This document shows positions 17,537 to 26,537 of a DNA stretch of 64,000 nt, one piece after another. The stretch covers positions 1-64,000 of the forward strand of contig NZ_JACJKH010000015.1 in the NCBI RefSeq assembly GCF_016900655.1. The letters are read 5' to 3'. Numbering within the stretch: the first letter of the stretch is position 1; the number at the start of each line of letters is the position of its first letter. The stretch is from Drancourtella massiliensis. GTDB lineage: Bacteria; Bacillota; Clostridia; Lachnospirales; Lachnospiraceae. The notes below the pieces were generated by a model. That model saw only the letters and a list, made by a program, of their open reading frames with translations. It did not search any database and had not been told where the DNA came from. A program made the position numbers and the translations under genes.

Positions 17537-18664
17537 ATGGAAAAAGCAAAAGTATATTTTTCAGATCTCCGGGCTCTTCCTGGAACAAATCTTCCGGGCA
17601 AGCTGAAAAAACTGATCAGAAAAGCCGGCATCGGGGAGATTGATTTTGAGAAGAAAATGACAGCCATCAAGATCCACTTTGGCGAGCCGGGCAATCTTTC
17701 CTACCTTCGTCCGAACTGGGCAAAAGCTGTTGCTGATGTCGTAAAGGAGCTTGGCGGACGTCCATTTCTGACAGACTGCAACACCTTATACGTAGGACGC
17801 AGAAAAGATGCTCTGGAGCATATCGAAAGTGCCTACGAAAATGGATTTACCCCGTTTTCTACCGGATGTCAGGTCATCATCGCCGACGGACTGAAAGGTA
17901 CGGACGAGACCTATGTACCTGTGGAGGGCGGTGAGCTTGTGAAAGATGCGAAGATCGGAACTGCCATTATGGATGCGGACGTCTTCATTTCTCTGAATCA
18001 TTTCAAGGGACATGAGGCAACCGGATTTGGCGGTGCCCTCAAAAATATCGGAATGGGATGCGGTTCCCGTGCCGGAAAGATGGAGATGCACAACAGCGGG
18101 AAACCTTCTGTCGATCAGGAACGCTGTGTAGGCTGCCGGACCTGTGCAAAGAACTGTGCCCACGGAGCGATTTCTTTTGATGAAAACCGTCGTGCCTCCA
18201 TTGACCACAGCAGATGTGTCGGATGCGGCCGTTGCCTCGGATCCTGCAATTTTGATGCCATCTACAACGAGAATTCTTCCGCGGTGAAGGAACTTGATAT
18301 GAAAATCGCCGAGTATTCCAAGGCGGTTCTGGATGGGCGCCCGAATTTCCATATCAATCTGGTGATCGACATTTCCCCGTACTGCGACTGCCACGGTGAA
18401 AACGATGTGCCGATCCTTCCGGATATCGGAATGTTCGCAAGCTTCGACCCGGTTGCGCTGGATCAGGCCTGCGTGGACGCATGCAATGCACAGAATCCGC
18501 TTCCTGGAAGCCTTCTTGATGACCGTATGCATGAGGATGGCTTCTGTGACCACCACGATCATTTCGTCAACACAACCCCGGAAGCCGGATGGGAAGATTG
18601 TCTCTCCCACGCTGAGAAAATCGGCCTCGGCACCAGATCCTATGAATTGATCACAGTAAAATAA
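17537..18664 (+). CDS. DUF362 protein with two 4Fe-4S clusters
   Basis: A 375-residue protein: an N-terminal DUF362 domain (KVYFSDLRALPG ... KIHFGEPGN ... DTNTLYVG-like segment) followed near residues 190-245 by two ferredoxin-type motifs, CVGCRTCAKNC and CVGCGRCLGSC, each with the CxxCxxCxxxC pattern for a 4Fe-4S cluster. These proteins are common in anaerobes and are thought to be redox proteins; the substrate is unknown. ATG at 17537 follows GGAGGG. The gene ends before a terminator shared with the convergent slipin operon. Confidence 0.83.
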   Translation: MEKAKVYFSDLRALPGTNLPGKLKKLIRKAGIGEIDFEKKMTAIKIHFGEPGNLSYLRPNWAKAVADVVKELGGRPFLTDCNTLYVGRRKDALEHIESAYENGFTPFSTGCQVIIADGLKGTDETYVPVEGGELVKDAKIGTAIMDADVFISLNHFKGHEATGFGGALKNIGMGCGSRAGKMEMHNSGKPSVDQERCVGCRTCAKNCAHGAISFDENRRASIDHSRCVGCGRCLGSCNFDAIYNENSSAVKELDMKIAEYSKAVLDGRPNFHINLVIDISPYCDCHGENDVPILPDIGMFASFDPVALDQACVDACNAQNPLPGSLLDDRMHEDGFCDHHDHFVNTTPEAGWEDCLSHAEKIGLGTRSYELITVK

Positions 18665-18684
18665 AATAACTTCAGAAAGCAAAT

Positions 18685-18712
18685 CAGAGGCCCGGAGTTT
18701 TTCCGGACCTCT
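18685..18712. terminator. Bidirectional terminator
   Basis: CAGAGGCCCGGA and TCCGGACCTCTG form a GC-rich stem (one mismatch) with T-rich flank on the plus side, between the convergent DUF362 and slipin genes. Confidence 0.75.
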
Positions 18713-18759
18713 GTTTCATTTCTACTTTCTATTCTACTCTGCCAGTGCCGGCTTCTCGA

Positions 18760-19716
18760 TTACTCGCCGACTGTTTTCTCTGTCTCCCCGACTTCTACAA
18801 GGGATTTCACCAGACCTGCCACTCCCTGGATTTCGGACGGAATGATGATCTTTGTCGCTCTGCCGTCCGCCGCCTTTTCAAATGCTTCCAGACTCTTTAA
18901 GGTCAGGACTGCCTCATCGACGCCGGCTTCCTTCAGGAAACGGAGACCATCTGCGTTAGCCTTCTGGACTTTCAGGATCGCTTCCGCTTCACCTTCTGCC
19001 TCTTTGATCATCTTCTCTTTTTCTGCCTCTGCATGAAGGATAGCCGCCTGCTTATCCGCCTCCGCGTTTAAGATTGCGGACTCCTTATTTCCTTCTGCCA
19101 CAAGAATCGTAGATTTCTTCTCACCCTCTGCACGAAGGATGGCCTCTCTTCTTTCACGTTCCGCTTTCATCTGCTTTTCCATCGCATCCCGGATCGCTGC
19201 CGGAGGAATGATATTTTTCAGTTCCACACGGTTCACCTTGATTCCCCACGGGTCTGTGGCGAGGTCAAGCTCCGAGCGCATTTTCGTGTTGATCGTCTCT
19301 CTGGATGTCAATGTCTGGTCCAGCTCCAGATCTCCGATGATATTTCGAAGCGTCGTAGCAGTCAGATTTTCAATCGCCATGATCGGATTTGCCACTCCGT
19401 AGCAGAACAGCTTCGGATCCGTGATCTGATAAAAGACAACCGTATCAATCTGCATGGTAACGTTATCTTTCGTGATTACCGCCTGCGGCTCAAAATCAAC
19501 CACCTGTTCTTTTAAATCAATCCGTCTTGCCACACGCTCAATGATCGGAATCTTAAAATGAATTCCAACGCCCCAGGTCGCCTGATATGCGCCGAGACGT
19601 TCGACCACAAGTGCCTGTGCCTGATGTACGATCTTAATGCAGGAGATCAGAATCAGTACAATCAGAATCAGTAAAATAATCCCAAGAATACTCATAATCG
19701 TGGATGCATTCATCAT
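18760..19716 (-). CDS. Slipin/SPFH-domain membrane protein (QmcA-like)
   Basis: A 318-residue SPFH (stomatin/prohibitin) protein: N-terminal membrane anchor (ILGIILLILIVLILISCIKIV), SPFH domain (LVVERLGAYQATWGVGIHFKIP, DFEPQAVITKDNV), and an Ala/Glu/Lys-rich coiled-coil tail (about 190-270). Such proteins form large membrane rings associated with FtsH or lipid microdomains. AGGAGG precedes ATG at 19716. It follows the NfeD-like gene by one base, the classical NfeD-slipin pair. Confidence 0.88.
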   Translation of the reverse strand: MMNASTIMSILGIILLILIVLILISCIKIVHQAQALVVERLGAYQATWGVGIHFKIPIIERVARRIDLKEQVVDFEPQAVITKDNVTMQIDTVVFYQITDPKLFCYGVANPIMAIENLTATTLRNIIGDLELDQTLTSRETINTKMRSELDLATDPWGIKVNRVELKNIIPPAAIRDAMEKQMKAERERREAILRAEGEKKSTILVAEGNKESAILNAEADKQAAILHAEAEKEKMIKEAEGEAEAILKVQKANADGLRFLKEAGVDEAVLTLKSLEAFEKAADGRATKIIIPSEIQGVAGLVKSLVEVGETEKTVGE

Positions 19717-19717
19717 A

Positions 19718-20176
19718 TTACTTTTCCTCCTTTTCCCTCACAATCAGCTTCACGCCCTCGATCTTCTCGACAACCGCATACTTTCCAGCTTCAATTGTCC
19801 CGTCATCTTTCACGCTTCTTGCGGTCCACTCCTGTCCGTCATAGACCGCTGCCCCCGTCTGGTCTGTGTTGCTGATACGCTGTGTCACTTTGACTGTTTT
19901 CCCAATCAGACTTTCGTAGTTGGTCTTTTCCCGGTTTCTGTTGACATACCTGAGGGCCCACGGCCTTGTAAAAATCAGCAGGACGATGGAAACGGCCAGA
20001 AATATGCCAGTCTGCCATCCGATCCCGGCACCTGTCAAAGACAGGAGAAATGCCGCCGCCGATCCCGCCGCAAACCAGATTGTCGTCAGTCCCACGGTAA
20101 TCAGTTCGATCACCAGAAGAATCACAACAAGCAAAAGCCAAATAATCCTCATTGTTTCCGGTGTCAGAGCGTCCAC
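19718..20176 (-). CDS. NfeD-like membrane protein
   Basis: A 152-residue short-form NfeD: two or three transmembrane helices at residues ~8-75 (IIWLLLVVILLVIELITVGL, AAFLLSLTGAGIGW) and a C-terminal OB-fold (GKTVKVTQRISNTDQTGAAVYDGQEWTARS). NfeD proteins partner with SPFH proteins in membrane quality control. Initiation is at GTG (20176), 8-9 bases after AAGGAGG; an ATG two bases upstream is in another frame and closes after four codons, so frame decides the start. First gene of the pair. Confidence 0.85.
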   Translation of the reverse strand: MDALTPETMRIIWLLLVVILLVIELITVGLTTIWFAAGSAAAFLLSLTGAGIGWQTGIFLAVSIVLLIFTRPWALRYVNRNREKTNYESLIGKTVKVTQRISNTDQTGAAVYDGQEWTARSVKDDGTIEAGKYAVVEKIEGVKLIVREKEEK

Positions 20177-20289
20177 ATGTCACACCTCCTTACGTCAGAT
20201 ATCCTTCCGGATCCGGAAAGACAGAGATGGTTCTTTTTCAAAACTTTCTCCTCTTTTTCTGATTTTTTAAACTGTTTCAATTTATTATC

Positions 20290-20318
20290 AGTTTACTAGA
20301 GTTCCTGCTGTTTTGCAA
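20290..20318 (-). promoter_or_regulatory. Promoter of the nfeD-slipin pair
   Basis: TTGCAA, a 17-base spacer and TAAACT on the minus strand, placed about 110 bases upstream of the GTG start in the gap after the MATE gene. Confidence 0.5.
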
Positions 20319-20329
20319 CCAGAAACAGA

Positions 20330-21688
20330 TCATTCTCCTCTTTTTCCCAGTTTTCTGTAGACAGTCACATACATGGTGGCGAAACATGCCACACCTCCGA
20401 TCAGATTGGAAACCGGCTCTGCAAGGAATACACCGTTTACACCAAGCCCTCCGATCATCGGGAGGCAGATGGTAAGCGGAATGACAATAATCGCCTTTCT
20501 GAGCAGGGAAAAGAACACCGCCTGCTTCGATTTTCCAAGTGCCACAAAGGTAGACTGGCCGGTAAACTGAAGTGCCATCAGAAAGATTCCGAAAAAATAT
20601 ATCCGAAACGCGCCCACCCCTGCTTCAAGCAGCTCCGGTTCACTGTTGAACAGATGAATAAAAAACTGCGGTACGGCAAACAGAACCGCCCAGACCGCGC
20701 AGGTAAATACGATACAGCTCGTACCCATAAAACGGATGGCTTTCTTTACTCTTTCGTATTCCCCCGCTCCATAGTTGAATCCGATCACCGGCTGTGCGCC
20801 GTTGGTCAGGCCGTTCACCGGCATGGTAATAATTTCCCGGACAGAATTGATTACCGTCATGACTCCGACGTACAGATCCCCTCCATACCGGGAGAGCATG
20901 GCATTGCAGACGATCTGTACCGAACCGTTCGTCACCGACATGACAAACCCGGAAAGTCCAAGTCCTGTAATTTCCCGGATCAGTTTCCCCTCCAGTCTCA
21001 TATCTTTTTTATTCAGCCGGAAAAGAACATGATTCCCTCTCAGAAACCAGAACACGTAGGCTGCCGACACTCCCTGGGAAATTACGGTCGCCGCCGCCGC
21101 TCCGTATACGCCCATATGAAATCCGAAAATAAAAACCGGATCCAGCACGATATTCAGGACTGCACCGATCAAAACAGTGAGCATTCCCATCTTTCCAAAG
21201 CCCTGGGCGTTGATAAAGTTGTTCATACCAAGACTGATCATCACAAACAGTGTCCCTGTCAGATAAACGGAAAGATACGCCTGTGCATACGGATAGGTCT
21301 GGTCGCTGGCACCGAAAAGGTAAAGCATCGGTCTCATGGTGAGATAGCAGAACGCCATCAGGATCACGCCTGTCATCAAAAGCAGCGTAAAGGAATTCCC
21401 CATAATTTTCTCAGCCCGTTTTACGTCTCCCGCTCCTCTTGCAATCGAACAAAGCGGAGCACCTCCCATGCCGAACAGATTGGAAAATGCTGTAATCATC
21501 GTAATAACCGGAAGCGCAAGCCCGATCCCGGTCAGCGCCTCTGTCGACGCATCCGGAAGATGTCCGATATAAATCCTGTCTACCACACTGTAAAGCACGT
21601 TGACAAGCTGGGCCACTGTCATAGGGACAGCCAGACTCCATATATTCTTTGCCACGCTTCCTTTACTGAAATCATTTTTTGTATCCAA
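20330..21688 (-). CDS. MATE family efflux transporter
   Basis: A 452-residue protein with about 12 hydrophobic segments and the MATE layout: opening NIWSLAVPMTVAQLVNVLYSVVDRIYIGHL, repeated in the second half (REIITMPVNGLTNGAQPVIGFNYGAGEY). These export drugs or metabolites by Na+ or H+ antiport. Initiation appears to be TTG at 21688, about 9 bases after AGAGG; the nearby ATG is out of frame. It follows the ClC gene by 15 bases and is probably cotranscribed. Substrate unknown. Confidence 0.86.
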   Translation of the reverse strand: MDTKNDFSKGSVAKNIWSLAVPMTVAQLVNVLYSVVDRIYIGHLPDASTEALTGIGLALPVITMITAFSNLFGMGGAPLCSIARGAGDVKRAEKIMGNSFTLLLMTGVILMAFCYLTMRPMLYLFGASDQTYPYAQAYLSVYLTGTLFVMISLGMNNFINAQGFGKMGMLTVLIGAVLNIVLDPVFIFGFHMGVYGAAAATVISQGVSAAYVFWFLRGNHVLFRLNKKDMRLEGKLIREITGLGLSGFVMSVTNGSVQIVCNAMLSRYGGDLYVGVMTVINSVREIITMPVNGLTNGAQPVIGFNYGAGEYERVKKAIRFMGTSCIVFTCAVWAVLFAVPQFFIHLFNSEPELLEAGVGAFRIYFFGIFLMALQFTGQSTFVALGKSKQAVFFSLLRKAIIVIPLTICLPMIGGLGVNGVFLAEPVSNLIGGVACFATMYVTVYRKLGKRGE

Positions 21689-21703
21689 ATTTCATCGCCT
21701 CTT

Positions 21704-23281
21704 TTACTCGTTTCTGCACAACTGCTTCATCTGGTCACACACTTCGCCGTTGTGCGCTTCGTCGGTCATTGTGATAATAACATCCCCGGTCTGAATCTTT
21801 GTTTTTCCTTTCGGGATCAGTTCTTTCTCACCCCGCCGGATCGATACAAGCAGGCACGCTTTTGGCCAGCTGACCTCTTTTACCATGCATCCGGCAACAG
21901 GAGAACCTTCTGCCACCGCATAATAATCCAGTACCTTTTCTCCTCCTTCTTCCGGCATCTGCCCGTTTTGCCCTTTCAGAAGTCCTGCAAGAAGACTTTC
22001 ATAAATCGGCTCTGACTTTAACATCATGGCCGTTATGTATGCAATGACCGTGACAACAGACAGGGAAAGCATCTGGCTCAACGATCCTGTCAGCTCAAAA
22101 ATCAGAATGATTCCGGTCATCGGGGCGCGTACCACCGCCGTAAAAAATCCCGCCATTGCAAGCAGAATGAAATTGTTGATATATTCTGCCGGAACGCCGA
22201 ACATTTCATTGCATACTGTCCCGAAAACGCATCCTGCAAACGCGCCGAGCACCAGCATCGGGAAAAAGATCCCGCCCGGGACCCCGGAGCCGAAACTGAC
22301 TGCTGAAAATAAAAACCTTAAAACGAACAGCACAATCAACGTCTGCAGCACCATTCTCTCATGCGTCATCGTATCGATCAGGCTGTGTCCGTTTCCCAGA
22401 ATCTCCGGTACCGTAAATCCGAGAATCCCGGCAGCCAGGAACGGGAACACTGCTTTCCCGACCGGTCCCAGAAACGCAGCCTTCTTATAGAGGCTCTGGA
22501 CTTTCAAAGTAAACCAGTTATAAAACACACCGAAGACTCCTAAGACCAGTCCCATGACAATGAGCAGTCCGTAATATCTCTGAGGCAGATTCCCTGCAAT
22601 GTCAAACTGAAACACCGGATCCATCCCCAGAACATGAGATGTCATATAGTCGGCAACAACCGCCGAGGTCATGGCAGAAATAAACACCGGCGCCGTGAAG
22701 TTTTTATGAATCTCTTCCATGGTAAACATGACGCCTGCAAGAGGAGCCTGAAATGCCGCCGCCATTCCCGCACTGGCGCCGCAGGTCAAAAGGAATTTTT
22801 CCTCCGTCTTTCCACGTTTTAAAACACGGGAGATCCCTTTTCCCGCCATAGCTCCAAGCTGAATGGACGGGCCCTCCCGACCAAGGGCAAGTCCGCCGAA
22901 CATTCCCAGAAAGCCGCCCAGAAATTTCGCCGGAAGAATCCGGTACCACCGCTGTTCCAGCTTTCCTTCCATCTCACCTTTTAACTGCGGGATACCGCTG
23001 CCCGAAATCATCGGCTCCCACCGGACAAGAAGGCCGGTCACAACCGCCATCAGAAGAAGCACTCCGATCCAAAGCGCCGACCGGAGCGGATCTCCTTTGC
23101 ACATCTCCAGGATCTGACGCATCCATGTCCCCGCATAGTTCAGGCAGATCCGGTACAAAAGCACAATGCCTCCGGCAACGGCTCCCACCAGAATTCCTTC
23201 CCCGATCATAATAACCGGGAAATCCGCAGATCTGCGAATCGTATAAGATATATCTTTCTTTTCTCTCATCGTTTCACCCAT
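21704..23281 (-). CDS. ClC-type H+/Cl- antiporter with RCK C-terminal domain
   Basis: A 525-residue ClC protein. Chloride selectivity motifs are intact: GSGIPQ (helix D), GREGP (helix F, with the gating Glu) and GVPGGIFFP (helix N). The gating glutamate suggests proton-coupled exchange rather than a channel. Residues ~450-520 form a TrkA_C/RCK-like domain (GSPVAGCMVKEVSWPKACLLVSIRRGEKELIPKG... TGDVIITM). Start is 23281, or possibly the ATG at 23269 since neither has a perfect ribosome site. Upstream of the MATE gene in one transcript. Confidence 0.87.
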   Translation of the reverse strand: MGETMREKKDISYTIRRSADFPVIMIGEGILVGAVAGGIVLLYRICLNYAGTWMRQILEMCKGDPLRSALWIGVLLLMAVVTGLLVRWEPMISGSGIPQLKGEMEGKLEQRWYRILPAKFLGGFLGMFGGLALGREGPSIQLGAMAGKGISRVLKRGKTEEKFLLTCGASAGMAAAFQAPLAGVMFTMEEIHKNFTAPVFISAMTSAVVADYMTSHVLGMDPVFQFDIAGNLPQRYYGLLIVMGLVLGVFGVFYNWFTLKVQSLYKKAAFLGPVGKAVFPFLAAGILGFTVPEILGNGHSLIDTMTHERMVLQTLIVLFVLRFLFSAVSFGSGVPGGIFFPMLVLGAFAGCVFGTVCNEMFGVPAEYINNFILLAMAGFFTAVVRAPMTGIILIFELTGSLSQMLSLSVVTVIAYITAMMLKSEPIYESLLAGLLKGQNGQMPEEGGEKVLDYYAVAEGSPVAGCMVKEVSWPKACLLVSIRRGEKELIPKGKTKIQTGDVIITMTDEAHNGEVCDQMKQLCRNE

Positions 23282-23330
23282 TTCTTTAGATTAATTCTCT
23301 CACAGTTTTCAGTATAGCACAAAAGCAGGG

Positions 23331-23358
23331 AAGCCGGTCATTTGATTTTGACCGGCTT
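23331..23358 (-). terminator. Terminator after the M16 protease operon
   Basis: AAGCCGGTCA and its complement form a 9-bp stem with an AT loop, about 75 bases beyond the protease stop and upstream of the ClC gene. The T-tract is weak. Confidence 0.5.
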
Positions 23359-23432
23359 CTTCCATGATTCGGTGAATTTCTCCCAGATATTCTTATTCTC
23401 CTTCTCCATCTTTATCATTTCTCTATTAAGAT

Positions 23433-26210
23433 TTACTCCATCAGTACTGTTACATTGTCAAATTGGTCGGCTGTCTCTTCAATCTTCGTTCTGTTTCCAA
23501 GAACACAGACAATTCCCTCTTTGGCAAAGCTCTCCATCGTCTGATACCTGTTTTTCAAATCTTCTTCCGATGCTTTTAACACCCCTTCTCTGATCTTTGC
23601 TCTGGTCTGTGGCTCTTCCTGCCTCAGATACCAGGAATCCATTCGTTTTGCCTGTACATATGTTTTAGAAGTCCGGTCATATCCGGCAACTGCACCAATC
23701 TTATAATTCAGAAGTTCCTGCTCTCCTAATTCAAGATTTTTCAACCACCCTGAAGCGCTTTGGAAGACTTCTATCGTCCTTTTTACGTTCGGATCTCGAT
23801 AGGAGCTCATAATCCAGCTTTGATTTGGGAGTACAGACATCCGGCATCCGTAGGCCCCTCCTTCAGCGCGGATTTTGGCCCACAGATAATCAAAGCTCAC
23901 CATTCTGCCAAGAAGATAATCCTCACCGGTATATTCCCCGATTCCTCCAAGCGCAACATAGGATACCTCCGACGGAATAATGAATGCCTCTGATTTCCCG
24001 GGAAGCAATTTATCCTGATACCACCCGGGATCCCCTTTTCTTTCACTACCGACGAACCTCGAAGCTGCTATCAACTTACGGAAACCGGTATAAGATTTCT
24101 CTGTGCCTGTAAAGCTCATCACCAGATTAGACTTACTGCAAAGCTTCTTCTGAATTTTCTTAAGCTCCCGGATAATCTGCCCCTGATCCACGTCAAAGTT
24201 CTTTAGAAGTTTTCCCAAGAACTGATAATAGCGAATTCCGTTATAACGTTCCCTTGCCGCTCCTTCCGGCATATAGTGTGCTGCCACGCGGCCAGATGCA
24301 TAACTGTCTCCGCTGGTAACAAATCCCCTCTCCAGTTCCATCCGGCTCTGCCTGATCCTTTTCAGAATAATCTCCGGATGCTCCAGAATGGTGTCATACA
24401 GCAACTCTTCTCCCAGTTTTACCGCTCTTGGAAGATTCTGTTCCAGACAGCTTACATCCATCACAAATTTAAGCCTGACATGCCGGATATCATCTGCATT
24501 GGTGTACGCTTCCAGATAAGTCCTTACATTTCCAAGCCACATATTTTTCTCAATCACTAATTCTTCCAGACTGTGTATTCTTGTAGGAAGACTTCCCAGA
24601 AGTTCGGAAAACAGCTTGGCATAAGGAACTTCCTCCGGTTCCAGCTCACTGATATCAAAATAGCAGCTTTGATATGCCACTCCTTTTGAAGGGATCTCCT
24701 GCTTCAGATATGTAACCCCCTCCTCTTCCTCTACCCTTGTAAGCGGCTCCTCTTTCTTTTGAAACAGGTCATCCACAGACAGCGCCGGCAGATCTTCTGT
24801 CTCTTCTTTTTGCTTCTTCTCTTCGACCTTTTCAAGAGGTTCCAGAAAAACCTCTGCCTCATAATCATTTTCCAGGAAGGTTTCTCTTAGAAGTGCTTCA
24901 AAGTATCTTTCCTTTACAAGGGTCCTCATCTTTCTGTATGTTTCTTCAAATTCTATCATCTCGCAAGGTCCGGTTCCCTGTGCCCATCCTCCGGCAATAT
25001 CCAGTACACATTCTATTCCCTCCGGCTGGTTTCCGCCTTTTTCCCTCATCCAAAATTCCAGACGGTTAATTGCCGAAATCAATACTTCTTCTTTGATTCC
25101 TTCTCTGCAAAGTCTGTCCGCCTGTTCCTTGATAACCGTTTTCAACTGGCCGGCAGTTTCTTTGTCCGTATTCTTTATTTTAATGGCAAGATAGGGTTGT
25201 CTGATACCATCCATAATAAAATACTGAATTTCCGGGATTCCAAGACTCTGAATAAGCCCTTTTTTCATCGGTGCTTCGTCTTCCCCCATAATCGCCTGCA
25301 TAAGAATATAGACTGCATTCATACGTTCCCGGTTGTCAAAATCTCCCAGACTATAGGTGCATGACGCAAACACCCCCTGATCACCGAACTTATCCTTGTC
25401 ATACAGCTTTTTTCGGATTCCCTTTACAGGTTTCTGTCTCATGACCGGCTTCGCAGGTTCTGAGCGTTTCATTTTTCCCAGATAAGCTTTATCAATATAC
25501 TCAAACAGTTGTTCCGTATTCATTCTTCCATATAGAACAATACAGCAGTTGGACGCATTATAAAACGTCCTGTAATATTCCAGAAATTCCTCATAAGATA
25601 GAGCAGGAATCGTATCCGGAAATCCTCCGGATACAAAACGGTAAGCCGTTTCCGGAAACATTGCTTTAGATATTTCATCCTCTAATATGCTGTCCAGGGA
25701 TGAAAAGACACCTTTCATCTCATTATAAACAACGCCATTAATCTCCGGAGTTTTTCCGTCTTCGCACTGAAAATGCCAGCCCTCCTGTTCAAAGATCTCT
25801 TTATCCGTAAGAACATTCGGACAAAATACCGCGTTTAAATAAACATCCGCCAGATTCATAAAATCCTTTTCATTCTCTGTACAAAAGGGATATACTGTAT
25901 GATCCGGATACGTAATTGCATTTACGAATTCTGCCATGGAATGTTTCATCAGATTGACGAACGTATCTTTATCCGGATATTTGCGGGAACCGTTCAGCAC
26001 AGAATGCTCCAGAATATGAAAAACTCCCGTGCTGTCCTTTGGTATGGTCCGAAATCCAATCAAAAAGCTCTTTTTAACGTCCTGATTGTCTATGACGATA
26101 ACCTGCGCCCCGGTTGACAGGTGCTCCATCTGAATAATATCTCCCTCAACCTCCCGCACATACTTCTTTTCTTTAACTTCAAATCCATAGATTTTTTCCC
26201 CGATTTCCAT
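23433..26210 (-). CDS. M16C zinc metalloprotease (insulinase/PreP-like)
   Basis: A 925-residue peptidase with the inverted zinc motif HxxEH as HILEH (residues 65-69) and a distal Glu in GVVYNEMKGVFS, so catalytically intact. The arrangement is that of the presequence-protease (M16C) group: two halves joined by an acidic linker (EETYRKM ... EKVEEKKQKEETEDLP). It is somewhat shorter than the usual ~970 residues. Such enzymes degrade or process peptides of tens of residues in a closed chamber. Of two start ATGs, 26210 has better spacing from AGAGGG than 26216. Last gene of an eight-gene locus with ABC exporters, thioredoxin and a trigger-factor-like protein, which suggests peptide maturation or destruction. 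Confidence 0.87.
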   Translation of the reverse strand: MEIGEKIYGFEVKEKKYVREVEGDIIQMEHLSTGAQVIVIDNQDVKKSFLIGFRTIPKDSTGVFHILEHSVLNGSRKYPDKDTFVNLMKHSMAEFVNAITYPDHTVYPFCTENEKDFMNLADVYLNAVFCPNVLTDKEIFEQEGWHFQCEDGKTPEINGVVYNEMKGVFSSLDSILEDEISKAMFPETAYRFVSGGFPDTIPALSYEEFLEYYRTFYNASNCCIVLYGRMNTEQLFEYIDKAYLGKMKRSEPAKPVMRQKPVKGIRKKLYDKDKFGDQGVFASCTYSLGDFDNRERMNAVYILMQAIMGEDEAPMKKGLIQSLGIPEIQYFIMDGIRQPYLAIKIKNTDKETAGQLKTVIKEQADRLCREGIKEEVLISAINRLEFWMREKGGNQPEGIECVLDIAGGWAQGTGPCEMIEFEETYRKMRTLVKERYFEALLRETFLENDYEAEVFLEPLEKVEEKKQKEETEDLPALSVDDLFQKKEEPLTRVEEEEGVTYLKQEIPSKGVAYQSCYFDISELEPEEVPYAKLFSELLGSLPTRIHSLEELVIEKNMWLGNVRTYLEAYTNADDIRHVRLKFVMDVSCLEQNLPRAVKLGEELLYDTILEHPEIILKRIRQSRMELERGFVTSGDSYASGRVAAHYMPEGAARERYNGIRYYQFLGKLLKNFDVDQGQIIRELKKIQKKLCSKSNLVMSFTGTEKSYTGFRKLIAASRFVGSERKGDPGWYQDKLLPGKSEAFIIPSEVSYVALGGIGEYTGEDYLLGRMVSFDYLWAKIRAEGGAYGCRMSVLPNQSWIMSSYRDPNVKRTIEVFQSASGWLKNLELGEQELLNYKIGAVAGYDRTSKTYVQAKRMDSWYLRQEEPQTRAKIREGVLKASEEDLKNRYQTMESFAKEGIVCVLGNRTKIEETADQFDNVTVLME

Positions 26211-26222
26211 ATCCATTCCCTC

Positions 26223-26537
26223 TTAATACATGAATTCTGTGATCTTCTTTTTTATCTCTTCCACTTCCATCACACCTACGTTTTCATACTTCTTTTCACC
26301 GTCTTTGTAGAATTGAACGGTTGGAACACCAAAAATACGATTCTCTTTGGCAAGCTTCGGATAATCTGTAGTATTCACTTTGACGATATGGATAAACGGA
26401 AGTTCCGCGTCTAACTCTTCTAAAATACGTGAAAAGGCTTTACAGGGTACGCACGTTGTGGAAAAGAAATCCACGATCACAAATCCTTCCTTAATCTGTT
26501 CCTTAAAACTCTCATCATCCGCATATTGAATTGCCAT
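26223..26537 (-). CDS. Thioredoxin-like protein with CVPC active site
   Basis: A 104-residue thioredoxin fold: DFFSTTCVPCKAF with Cys29 and Cys32 (CVPC in place of the usual WCGPC), and the cis-proline loop FGVPTVQFY. No signal peptide, so cytoplasmic. AAGGAGGAAAAG precedes ATG at 26537. It sits between the trigger-factor-like and M16 protease genes with 12- and 0-base gaps. The altered redox motif suggests a dedicated partner rather than general thioredoxin. Confidence 0.87.
   Translation of the reverse strand: MAIQYADDESFKEQIKEGFVIVDFFSTTCVPCKAFSRILEELDAELPFIHIVKVNTTDYPKLAKENRIFGVPTVQFYKDGEKKYENVGVMEVEEIKKKITEFMY

Noticed and set aside
17786-18682. Long minus-strand frame antisense to the DUF362 gene
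   Set aside because: It mirrors the codon bias of the ferredoxin-motif gene and shows no recognisable domain or ribosome site.
20654-22015. Long plus-strand frame antisense to MATE and ClC genes
   Set aside because: Low-complexity, charged translation with no domain; it spans two confident membrane-protein genes on the other strand.
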